Part shown: positions 6,971 through 18,415 of the stretch, piece after piece
Numbering within the stretch: the stretch's first letter is position 1
Layout: the number at the start of each line of letters is the position of its first letter
Assembly (NCBI RefSeq): GCF_012272825.1
Contig: NZ_JAAWWS010000163.1
Location: 1-37,931, forward strand
Length of the DNA stretch: 37,931 nucleotides
Direction of reading: 5' to 3'
Origin: Wenzhouxiangella sp. XN79A
GTDB lineage: Bacteria > Pseudomonadota > Gammaproteobacteria > Xanthomonadales > Wenzhouxiangellaceae
The notes under the pieces: model-generated
What the model was told of the DNA's origin: nothing
Databases searched by the model: none
What the model saw: the letters and a program-made list of their open reading frames with translations, nothing else
Translations under genes and position numbers: made by a program

Positions 6971-8875
6971 TCACGGCGTTTCGAAGCCGTCGAAGAAGAT
7001 CGCCTCGAGCAGCCCCGGCGCCACCACAGCGGCGCTGAGCTCGCTGGGCGAACCGGCTTCGGCCACGCCCAGGGTGACCGCGGCCTCGATCGGCGGCACG
7101 TCCGTCTCGACTTCGAAGTTGAACAGCGAGAACCAGGTCAGGTCGTTGCTGGCCGGCGGCGCCGGCGCCGGGCGCGAGGTGGGCGGCGGTGCGGTGAAGA
7201 CCAGTTCACCACCCACGCGCTGCACGGCCCAGTCCAGGGTCTGATGGCCGTCGGTGACCGGCGCACCGAAGAAGGTCTCGAACACCTCGGCGCTGGCCGG
7301 CAGCGGGATCCGGACCTCGTCGATGTTGCGGTCGAAATCGTAGTTCTGGATCGCGTAGTTGTAACGCCAGCGGCCGGGCGCGGTCTCCGTCGCCTTCGCC
7401 AGCACGCGGACATGACCCTGGGGCATGTTGTTCGGGTACTGGGCCAGGGGATTGCTGCTCGGCACCTTGATCGAGACATGGCTCTCGAGGGGATCGGTGG
7501 TGCCTTCCGGGACCCACTCGCTGATGAGGGGGCCGTTGGTGAACGGGCCCAGCGGTCCGAAGGTCCAGAGCCCGCCGGATTCGTTCGGGTTCAGGCGGTG
7601 ATAGCCCATCGAGTTCCAGATGTCGATGTCGTGCATGACGACGTACCAGGAATCGAGGAAGTACTCGGCGCCCGGGACTTCCAGCTCGACGTCCGGCACC
7701 ACGAGCCGGTTCTCGAACGCGGACGAGGAATTGCTCTGCGAGCCGGAATTGTTCGGGTCGAAGAACGACGGCGAGGAGATGAACAGGCCGCTGGCCGGGT
7801 TGATGTCGTAGCGCGGGCCCTGGTTGGAGTTGCTGTTGTTGGTGCCGGTGCCGTAGACGTCTTCGCAGCCCGGCCACAGCACGTTGCCGCTGCCGCAGTT
7901 GATGGTGCAGTTGAAGTTCAGCGTCAGGAACGCGTGCTTGACGCCCGAGGCACCGATCTGCTCGATCCGGCCGTCGTGGATCCGGTACATGTTCCAGACC
8001 AGGTACGGGTGCTGGTCCTCGGGGGTGTAGGGCCACAGGCCGTTGGAGCTGAACTTCGGGATCCAGACCGCGTCACCGCTGTCGCTGACGCTCTTGAGCG
8101 TGGCCGACGGCGCGACCTTGACCTGGCCGACCGGTTCGAAGCTCTGGTCCTGGGCAACCACCTGGCCGATGTTGATCAGCTCGACATCGACCTCGAACAG
8201 GTTGCCCGCGGTCGACTGCTGCGGCCACTGCGGACGGCCGGTGCAGCTCAGGCCACCGCGCGGCGGGCTGATGCCACTCAGGTCGGCGTCCGGCGGAATG
8301 TACAGGTTCAGATCCAGCCAGGCCATGCCGATCGGATAGCCGGCCAGCGGCTCGAAGTCCAGCGCGTCGGCCAGCGTGTCCGTGGCCCAGAGGTCGGCGT
8401 TGTGGATCGTCAGCAGCTGCTTGTCCTGGTCGGCGATGACGTGCGGGTGGGCCACGGTCAGCAGGTGGCGGCCCTTGCCGTCGCTGATCCGAAGCGCCGG
8501 GTGGTCCTTGTTGGTGAACCCGGTGGCGACCAGCGATTCCAGCGAGACTTCCCGGTCCCGGTAGCGCAGCACGATGTCGGTGGCCAGGTCGAGCCGACCG
8601 TCGTCGAAATCCTCGAAATTGCCGTTCGGGGCGTAGATCGAGATCGACCCCAGGTCGCGAATCCGGACCGGAACGCGCACGGCGCCCTCGATCGGCTGGC
8701 CGTCGACCAGGATCTCCAGTTCGGTGCGCTGGAGATAGTCGGCGCGAAGCTCGAAGTGCCCCGCCCCGCTCCAGGTCGACCAGATCGCGGAGGATTCGCG
8801 GGTTCCGGTGTCAGCGGCGACGAAAGCGGGCAGGACCAGGATGCCGAGCACGGCAAGCAGCGGGATTCGATTCAT
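6971..8875 (-). CDS. Large secreted protein of unknown function with C-terminal IFFDGFE tag
   Basis: The protein has about 634 residues. The start at 8875 (MNRIPLLAVLG) is chosen because it gives a classic signal peptide ending near FVAADTG; an in-frame extension to 8935 would bury it. The mature chain is rich in Asn, Ser, Gly, Pro and aromatic residues and has few lysines, as secreted beta-rich proteins often do. There is one cysteine cluster (FNCTINCGSG, WPGCEDVYG) next to an Asn/Ser-rich loop. No catalytic motif or known domain is recognised. The last residues read IFFDGFETP. I recall DGFE-type C-termini on many exported proteins of Xanthomonadales-like bacteria, where they look like a sorting or secretion tag; that is family memory, not a search result. 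It lies 70 bp downstream of the kefC-like gene on the same strand. Confidence 0.78.
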   Translation of the reverse strand: MNRIPLLAVLGILVLPAFVAADTGTRESSAIWSTWSGAGHFELRADYLQRTELEILVDGQPIEGAVRVPVRIRDLGSISIYAPNGNFEDFDDGRLDLATDIVLRYRDREVSLESLVATGFTNKDHPALRISDGKGRHLLTVAHPHVIADQDKQLLTIHNADLWATDTLADALDFEPLAGYPIGMAWLDLNLYIPPDADLSGISPPRGGLSCTGRPQWPQQSTAGNLFEVDVELINIGQVVAQDQSFEPVGQVKVAPSATLKSVSDSGDAVWIPKFSSNGLWPYTPEDQHPYLVWNMYRIHDGRIEQIGASGVKHAFLTLNFNCTINCGSGNVLWPGCEDVYGTGTNNSNSNQGPRYDINPASGLFISSPSFFDPNNSGSQSNSSSAFENRLVVPDVELEVPGAEYFLDSWYVVMHDIDIWNSMGYHRLNPNESGGLWTFGPLGPFTNGPLISEWVPEGTTDPLESHVSIKVPSSNPLAQYPNNMPQGHVRVLAKATETAPGRWRYNYAIQNYDFDRNIDEVRIPLPASAEVFETFFGAPVTDGHQTLDWAVQRVGGELVFTAPPPTSRPAPAPPASNDLTWFSLFNFEVETDVPPIEAAVTLGVAEAGSPSELSAAVVAPGLLEAIFFDGFETP

Positions 8876-8945
8876 GGTGCGGGGCTCGAAAAAACTCAAT
8901 CGCCGATCATAGCGGATCGACGGCGCCGAGCACAATCACGCGGCC

Positions 8946-10751
8946 TCAGCCACCGTCGCCGCCCGACCCTCGCCGCAGTGCTTCGCGATCGTCCTCGAAC
9001 AGGTCGGCCAGCTGCTCGCGCGAACGACGATCGATGCGCACCAGCTGCTCCTCGTCATCCTTGTGCTGGACCTGCTCGCTCAGCGTGGCCTCGTCGTGTT
9101 CGCGGAAGCGGTCGACGTACTGGCTGGGGTTGCGCACGCCGACGGCGCGCAGCGATTCGCGGGCCAGCTCCAGGCTGGACAGCCACGACTCGCGGATCAC
9201 GAACTCCACGCCCAGCGCCATCAGCTCCAGCGCGTGCTGGCGGTTGCGCGCACGGGCGTGAATGCGGACATCGGGGAAATGCCGTTTGACCATTTCGGCG
9301 GTCCGCAGCGAAAGCTCGATGTCGGAAATCGTCAGCACGAACAGCTTCGCGTGAGCGACCCCGGCCGAGCGCAGCACGTCCAGGTTGCTGGCATTGCCGT
9401 AGTACACCCGGTGGCCGAACTTGCGGACGAAATCGACGTGGACCTGGTCGAAGTCCAGCGCGGTGAAGTGGATCCCCAGCATCGACAGGTTGCGGGCCAC
9501 GATCTGGCCGACCCGCCCGAGCCCTGCGATGATCACGCGCGGCTCGCCGTGGTCGTCGGGAATGCCCTCGAACTGCGGCTTGTCGTCGTCCGGTTCGCGC
9601 AGGCGCGGCAGCACCCAGCGCTCGTTGACGAAGTACAACAGCGGCGTCAGCGCCATCGAGATGGTGATCGCGACGATCAGCGGATCGACCGTCTGCTGCT
9701 CCAGCACGCCCTCGTAGACGGCCACCTTGAACAGCACGAAGCCGAATTCCCCGGCCTGCGGTAGCGCGAAGGCCAGCGACAGCGCCTCGCGGCCGCGCAG
9801 CCCGCCGATCCGTGCGACCACCAGCAGGATCGCGAACTTGATGCCCATCAGCACGCCGACCATGCCGAACACCAGGCCCGGTTCCGAGCCGACCCGGCCG
9901 AAGTCGATGGTCATGCCCACGGCGATGAAGAACAGGCCCAGCAGCAGCCCCTTGAACGGGTCGATGCCGGCTTCGAGCTCGTGCCGGAACTCCGAGTCCG
10001 ACAGCAGCACGCCGGCCAGGAACGCGCCCAGCGCCATGCTCAGGCCGGCCCACTCGGCCAACAGCGCGGTGCCGAGCACGACCAGCAGCACCGCGGCCAG
10101 GAAGATCTCGTAGACGCCGGTCTTGACCACGGCGCGAAAGAACGGCCGCAGCAGATAGCGACCGCCGACGACGATGCCGACCACGATCGCGATCGCCTTC
10201 AGCGCAGGCAGCAGGTAGCCGCCGGCCTCCTCGCCTTCGGGTGCCAGCGCGAACAGCGGGATCAGGGCCAGCAGCGGAATGACGGCGATGTCCTGCAGCA
10301 GCAGGATGCCGAAGGCGCTGCGGCCATACGGCGTGGTCAGCTGCTTCTTCTCGGCCAGCATCTGCAGGCCGATCGCCGTGGACGACAGCGACAGAACGAT
10401 CGCGATGACGAAGCCGAGCCGGGCATCGCCCAGCCACCAGGCCGCCAGCGGCCACAGCGCCAGCGTGGTCAGGGCCAGCTGCAGCGAGCCGTTGACGAAG
10501 ATCAGCTTGCGCAGCACCAGCAGGCGGCTGGGCCGGAGTTCGAGGCCGATCACGAACAACATCAGCACCACGCCGAGCTCGGCGAAGTGCAGCTTGGTCT
10601 CGACGTCGGTGATCAGGCCCAGGCCCCACGGCCCGATCAGGATGCCGGCGGCCAGGTAGCCGAGCACCGCGCCGAGGCCGAAGCGGCGGGCCAGCGGCAC
10701 CATGATCACGGCGCTGGCCAGGAAGATCACCACTTCACCCAGCTGTCCCAT
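8946..10751 (-). CDS. kefC: Kef-type K+/H+ antiporter (CPA2 family) with RCK domain
   Basis: This is an inner-membrane monovalent cation/proton antiporter of 601 residues, the size of KefB/KefC. Residues 1 to about 385 form about a dozen membrane segments with the family blocks GYLAAGILIGP, LSSTAIGLQML, FGILLLQDIAVIPLLA, GAFLAGVLLSDSEFRHELEA and GLFFIAVGM. From about 405 an RCK/TrkA-N domain follows, with the nucleotide-binding glycine motif IAGLGRVGQIVARN and acidic LDFD after the second strand. In enterobacteria such proteins release K+ in response to glutathione adducts and are controlled through this domain. No KefF/KefG-type quinone reductase gene is adjacent, so the control ligand here is unknown. 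KefB versus KefC cannot be decided. Confidence 0.92.
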   Translation of the reverse strand: MGQLGEVVIFLASAVIMVPLARRFGLGAVLGYLAAGILIGPWGLGLITDVETKLHFAELGVVLMLFVIGLELRPSRLLVLRKLIFVNGSLQLALTTLALWPLAAWWLGDARLGFVIAIVLSLSSTAIGLQMLAEKKQLTTPYGRSAFGILLLQDIAVIPLLALIPLFALAPEGEEAGGYLLPALKAIAIVVGIVVGGRYLLRPFFRAVVKTGVYEIFLAAVLLVVLGTALLAEWAGLSMALGAFLAGVLLSDSEFRHELEAGIDPFKGLLLGLFFIAVGMTIDFGRVGSEPGLVFGMVGVLMGIKFAILLVVARIGGLRGREALSLAFALPQAGEFGFVLFKVAVYEGVLEQQTVDPLIVAITISMALTPLLYFVNERWVLPRLREPDDDKPQFEGIPDDHGEPRVIIAGLGRVGQIVARNLSMLGIHFTALDFDQVHVDFVRKFGHRVYYGNASNLDVLRSAGVAHAKLFVLTISDIELSLRTAEMVKRHFPDVRIHARARNRQHALELMALGVEFVIRESWLSSLELARESLRAVGVRNPSQYVDRFREHDEATLSEQVQHKDDEEQLVRIDRRSREQLADLFEDDREALRRGSGGDGG

Positions 10752-10839
10752 GCCCGGTTCTCCTCAGCCTCGTCGAGTCCGCCCCGTGAATCCGGCGCGC
10801 GCCGCTGTCGGACCGCGCCCCGCTTCGATGTCGCCCAGC

Positions 10840-12294
<1,455 letters not shown>

Positions 12295-12308
12295 AGAACG
12301 ATTTTTTT

Positions 12309-13118
12309 CTAACGCTTCACCACCCGATCGATCTCGACGAGGGTTTCGAGCAGGCCTTCCATGTCCGACAGGCGCATCGAGTTCGGGCCGTCGCAGAGCG
12401 CTTTCTCCGGTTCCGGGTGCGTTTCCGTGAACAGGCCGGCGACGCCCACGGCGATGGCGGCGCGGGCCAGCACCGGGATGAATTCGCGCGCCCCGCCGGA
12501 GCTGTCGCCCTGCCCGCCCGGCAGCTGGACCGAGTGGGTGGCGTCCATGACCACCGGGCAGCCGGTCTCGCGCATGATCGCCAACGAGCGCATGTCGGCG
12601 ACCAGGTTGTTGTAGCCGAACATGTAGCCGCGTTCGCAGACCATGACCCGGTCGTTGCCGGCGGCCCGGGCCTTCTCGACCACGGTGCGCATCTCCCACG
12701 GCGACAGGAACTGGCCCTTCTTGACGTTCATCGGCTTGCCGAGCCGGGCGACGTTCTGGATGAAATTGGTCTGGCGGCACAGAAACGCCGGCGTCTGCAG
12801 GACGTCGACCACCTCGGCGACCGCGTCCAGCGGGGTGTCCTCGTGGACGTCGGTGAGCACCGGCACGCCGACCTGGCTGCGCACCGCGGCCAGGATCTCC
12901 AGGCCTTCGTCGACGCCCGGGCCGCGGTAGCTCTTGACCGAGGTGCGGTTGGCCTTGTCGAACGAGCCCTTGAACACGTAGGGAATGCCGAGCCGGTCGG
13001 TCACCTCCTTCAGGTGGCCGGCCACGTCCAGGCACAGCTGCATCGATTCCAGCGTGTCGGGACCGGCAATCAGGAAGAACGGCCGGTCCAGGCCGACCTC
13101 GAAGTCTGCAATGTTCAT
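12309..13118 (-). CDS. kdsA: 3-deoxy-8-phosphooctulonate (KDO8P) synthase
   Basis: KdsA condenses phosphoenolpyruvate with arabinose 5-phosphate to KDO8P, the precursor of the inner-core sugar of lipopolysaccharide. The 269-residue protein is a full TIM barrel. Seen are the start [15 protein letters not shown], the substrate loops [12 protein letters not shown] and [18 protein letters not shown], and [13 protein letters not shown] with the C-terminal [17 protein letters not shown]. It starts 25 bp after the pyrG stop on the same strand and is probably co-transcribed with it. PyrG supplies CTP, later used to make CMP-KDO, and Eno makes the phosphoenolpyruvate substrate. This pyrG-kdsA-eno order is widely conserved in gammaproteobacteria. 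Confidence 0.97.
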   Translation of the reverse strand: MNIADFEVGLDRPFFLIAGPDTLESMQLCLDVAGHLKEVTDRLGIPYVFKGSFDKANRTSVKSYRGPGVDEGLEILAAVRSQVGVPVLTDVHEDTPLDAVAEVVDVLQTPAFLCRQTNFIQNVARLGKPMNVKKGQFLSPWEMRTVVEKARAAGNDRVMVCERGYMFGYNNLVADMRSLAIMRETGCPVVMDATHSVQLPGGQGDSSGGAREFIPVLARAAIAVGVAGLFTETHPEPEKALCDGPNSMRLSDMEGLLETLVEIDRVVKR

Positions 13119-13143
13119 GCGCGTTGTCCGCTCGGAAGGGAGG

Positions 13144-15460
<2,317 letters not shown>

Positions 15461-15469
15461 ACCCGGCAC

Positions 15470-17176
15470 GTGGAACGCATCGGCCGCTACGAGATCCGCC
15501 GCGAACTCGGGCGCGGCTCGATGTCGATCGTCTACGAGGGCTTCGACAGCCGCATCGACCGCGCGCTGGGCATCAAGGTGCTGCGCGAACACTTCGCCCG
15601 CGACGTCAACGCGCGCCAGCGCTTCCTGCGCGAGGCGCGCGCCGCCGGCGGGCTGGCCCACCCCAACATCACCACCGTGTTCGACGTCGGCCAGCACGAC
15701 GGCCTGCCGTTCCTGGCCATGGAGCGCCTGTCCGGCGACACGCTGGCCGAGCGGCTCCGGCACGACCCGCAGTTCGACGTCGAGGCGCTGCTGAAGATCG
15801 GCCTGCAGCTGGCCGCCGGGCTGGACTACGCGCACCGTCACGGCGTCATCCATCGTGACCTGAAGCCGGCCAACATCCACCTCGACCCCGACACCGACCT
15901 GGTCAAGATCATGGATTTCGGGATCGCGGCCATCGAGCGCGGCAGCGAGCAGCGCGGCTCGGCGACGGTGGCCGGCACGCCGACCCACATGGCGCCGGAG
16001 CAGCTCACCGCCCAGCGCGCCGACGAACGCAGCGACCTGTATTCGCTCGGCGTTGTGCTGTTCGAGCTGCTGTCCGGCGAGCTGCCGTTCGACGCCACCG
16101 ACTCCGACGCGGTCATCGACCAGGTCGTGCGTCACCAGACCCGACCGCTGCGGCCGCGCGATCCGAACACCCCGCGCGAGCTGGTCGACCTGGTCTACCG
16201 GCTGATGGCGCGCGAGCCCGAGTCGCGCCCGGTCAGCGCCCGCCAGGTCGTCGAGGAACTCGAGGAAATCCGCTCCGGTCTGCACCGGGGCCTGCTGCAG
16301 ACCGTTCGCCAGCAATCGTCGCTGCTGCGCTGGCCGCTGGGGATCGGCGCGGCAGTGGCGGTGGTGCTGGTGCTGGGGCTGTGGTACGTCTACCGCAGCC
16401 AGACCGGCGCGATCGAAGCGGCAACCTACGGCTACGGCGATGCGCTGGCCAGCCTGATCGCCCAGGAAACCGCCGAGGCGCTGATTCTCGAGGACACCAC
16501 GGCGCTGTCGATCCTGGTCTCGGATTTCTCGGTCAATCCGCAGGTCGATCATCTCCACGTGGCCGACGCGGCCGGGGTCGTCCAGGCCTCGACCAACCCG
16601 TTCCTGCAGGGCCAACCGGTGCCGCAGGCCGACGGCCGCGCGGTCGATCGCGAAGCCGGCAGCGTGGTGCTGACCCGCAACGACGACGCCCTGCTGCAGT
16701 TCGCGGTGCCGATCCGCTTCCAGGCCCGCCGGGTCGGCGAAGTGCGGCTGGGCCTCGACGGCAGCGCGCTGGACGCCACGGCGGCGACCACCCTGAGCCT
16801 GCTCGCGCTGGTCTTCAGCATCACCGTGCTGGTCGTGGCGCTGGGCGTGGGCTGGATGATGCGCCGCCAGCAGCGGGCCCTGCAGCGGCTGGCCTGGGGC
16901 CTGAAGCGGCTGAGCCGCGGTCAGGTCGACTTCCGCCTCGAAGCCGAACGCCGCGACGAGTTCAACGACGTCTATCGCCAGTTCAACCGGCTGGCCGTCC
17001 GGCTCGACGAGCACCGCAGCGCAGGCCGCGCCGACGACCCGACCGAGCCGATCGACACACCGACGCTGCGCCCCATCCAGGGTCTGCCGGACGACACGCT
17101 GGACCTGTCGGCGCCGCCGCCGGCCATCGACGAGTCTTCGGTCACCCCGCTGCGCGGCGATCGCAAGCGCCGCTGA
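15470..17176 (+). CDS. Transmembrane Ser/Thr protein kinase with sensor and HAMP-like region
   Basis: This is a Hanks-type kinase of 568 residues with a GTG start 9 bp after the FHA gene. The kinase domain (about 7-270) looks active: glycine loop GRGSMSIVY (14-22), Lys36 in IKVL, Glu55, catalytic loop HRDLKPAN (128-135), DFG (149-151) and APE (175-177). A first membrane helix (about 286-307) leads to an extracytoplasmic stretch of about 130 residues resembling Cache/PAS-like sensors of histidine kinases. A second helix (about 441-463) returns to a HAMP-like segment (about 464-515) and a Thr/Pro-rich tail (TPTL, VTPL) that could be phosphorylated. Known PknB-type kinases have one membrane helix and PASTA repeats; two helices plus a HAMP-like part is unusual. 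The gene converges on the LysM gene with a 3-bp gap. Confidence 0.9.
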   Translation: MERIGRYEIRRELGRGSMSIVYEGFDSRIDRALGIKVLREHFARDVNARQRFLREARAAGGLAHPNITTVFDVGQHDGLPFLAMERLSGDTLAERLRHDPQFDVEALLKIGLQLAAGLDYAHRHGVIHRDLKPANIHLDPDTDLVKIMDFGIAAIERGSEQRGSATVAGTPTHMAPEQLTAQRADERSDLYSLGVVLFELLSGELPFDATDSDAVIDQVVRHQTRPLRPRDPNTPRELVDLVYRLMAREPESRPVSARQVVEELEEIRSGLHRGLLQTVRQQSSLLRWPLGIGAAVAVVLVLGLWYVYRSQTGAIEAATYGYGDALASLIAQETAEALILEDTTALSILVSDFSVNPQVDHLHVADAAGVVQASTNPFLQGQPVPQADGRAVDREAGSVVLTRNDDALLQFAVPIRFQARRVGEVRLGLDGSALDATAATTLSLLALVFSITVLVVALGVGWMMRRQQRALQRLAWGLKRLSRGQVDFRLEAERRDEFNDVYRQFNRLAVRLDEHRSAGRADDPTEPIDTPTLRPIQGLPDDTLDLSAPPPAIDESSVTPLRGDRKRR

Positions 17177-17179
17177 CCC

Positions 17180-18415
17180 TCACTCCGGGTCGTCGAGGCG
17201 GCGCCGCAGTCGGCGCGCGCGCTCCAGGTAGACCCGCGCCGGCTCGAACGTCGGCACGGCCTCCAGCAGCACGTCCCAGGTCCGGATCGCCAGATCGATA
17301 TCGCGCGCCCGCCAGGCCCGCAGCGCCCGGTCGTGGTAGTCGGCCACCAGTGCTTCGCGCAGCGCCGCCTCGCGCTGAATCGCCAGGCCGTGGTCGTCGT
17401 CGAGCGCCAGCGCCTGTTCGGCCTCGCGGTAGGCCTCGAGCAGCAGGCCGCGCTGCTCGAAGGCCTCGGCCCGGGCCAGCCGCTCGTCCACCGCGAGCCG
17501 GGTGCGCTGCACCTCCAGCCGAGCGCGCAGCGGTCCGGGACCGAGCACCGTCATGGCTTCGGCCAGCGTGGCCGTGGCGGTCGCGAACTGATCGTTCTCG
17601 ACCTCGGCCCGCGCGCTGTCGAGGCTGAGCTCGACCAGCAGCTCCTCGGCGCCGTCCGACAGGCTCTGTTCGCGCCCGGCCGCGATCAGCAACTCGCGGG
17701 CATCGGTCGGCTGTCCGGAGGCCAGCAGGTACTCGGCCACGGTTTCCAGCTCGGAACGGCGCGACCCGTTGCCCGCAGCGGCGTCCATCGACTCGTCGGC
17801 CGGCGCAGCGTCTTGCGCTTGCGCCCTGGAATCGTCCTTGGAATCGCCCGTGACATCGTTCACTGCGTCGGCCCTGTCATCGGCCGTGGAGCGGCCCGCG
17901 GAATCATCCGAACCACCGCCAGCGATGGCCGGTTTCCGGTCCGGCACGCGCAGTTCGGCGCCCACTTGCAGGCGCTTGGGCTGCCGCAGCTCGTTGAGTC
18001 GAGCCAGCGCGACGAACAGCAGCGGGTTGCCGAGCTCCCGCTCGGCAAGCTCCGACAGCGTGTCGCCGGGCTCGACCCGAAGCGTCCGGTACGGCGGAGG
18101 CAACAGGGCCTCCGGCGACTCGTTCAACTGGCGCAGCAGCAGCGCCAGGATCGGTGAACCGGGACTCTGCTGCCGAAGCGATTCGAGCATGTCTGCGGCG
18201 GCGTCGAACTGGCCGTTCTGCAGCGCGTCCATCGCGTCGACCAGGCGCGTCGGCCGGTCCGGCTCGGCGGCCTGCGGCTGCAGCGCCGGCGGCGCCGGCT
18301 CGGTGATCTCGCGCTCTGGCAGGACCTGGCAGCCGGCCAGCAGCGCCAGCGCAACGGCAACGAGAACGCGAGGCAGGCAGTGGAAGGCGGAGCTCGACAT
18401 ACGGTGCGGCGTCAC
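17180..18415 (-). CDS. LysM-domain lipoprotein with TPR-like C-terminal half
   Basis: The protein of about 411 residues begins with a lipoprotein signal (lipobox LLAGC, Cys29). A single LysM domain, the peptidoglycan-binding fold, occupies about 109-158 (RVEPGDTLSELAERELGNP to LQVGAELRVP). After an acidic, low-complexity linker, the C-terminal half (about 210-405) is alpha-helical with TPR-like periodicity. It should be an outer-membrane or periplasmic scaffold that binds the cell wall. The GTG at 18415 overlaps the stop of the cytochrome gene by 4 bp (GTGA), suggesting translational coupling; ATG at 18400 is an alternative, and neither has an ideal ribosome binding site. It converges on the kinase gene. 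Confidence 0.83.
   Translation of the reverse strand: MTPHRMSSSAFHCLPRVLVAVALALLAGCQVLPEREITEPAPPALQPQAAEPDRPTRLVDAMDALQNGQFDAAADMLESLRQQSPGSPILALLLRQLNESPEALLPPPYRTLRVEPGDTLSELAERELGNPLLFVALARLNELRQPKRLQVGAELRVPDRKPAIAGGGSDDSAGRSTADDRADAVNDVTGDSKDDSRAQAQDAAPADESMDAAAGNGSRRSELETVAEYLLASGQPTDARELLIAAGREQSLSDGAEELLVELSLDSARAEVENDQFATATATLAEAMTVLGPGPLRARLEVQRTRLAVDERLARAEAFEQRGLLLEAYREAEQALALDDDHGLAIQREAALREALVADYHDRALRAWRARDIDLAIRTWDVLLEAVPTFEPARVYLERARRLRRRLDDPE

Noticed and set aside
3930-9289. Two very long plus-strand open frames (965 and 821 codons) over clpB and the secreted-protein gene
   Set aside because: They run antisense to well-supported genes, and their translations are low-complexity Asp/Gly/Val/Leu/His-rich text typical of shadow frames in GC-rich DNA.
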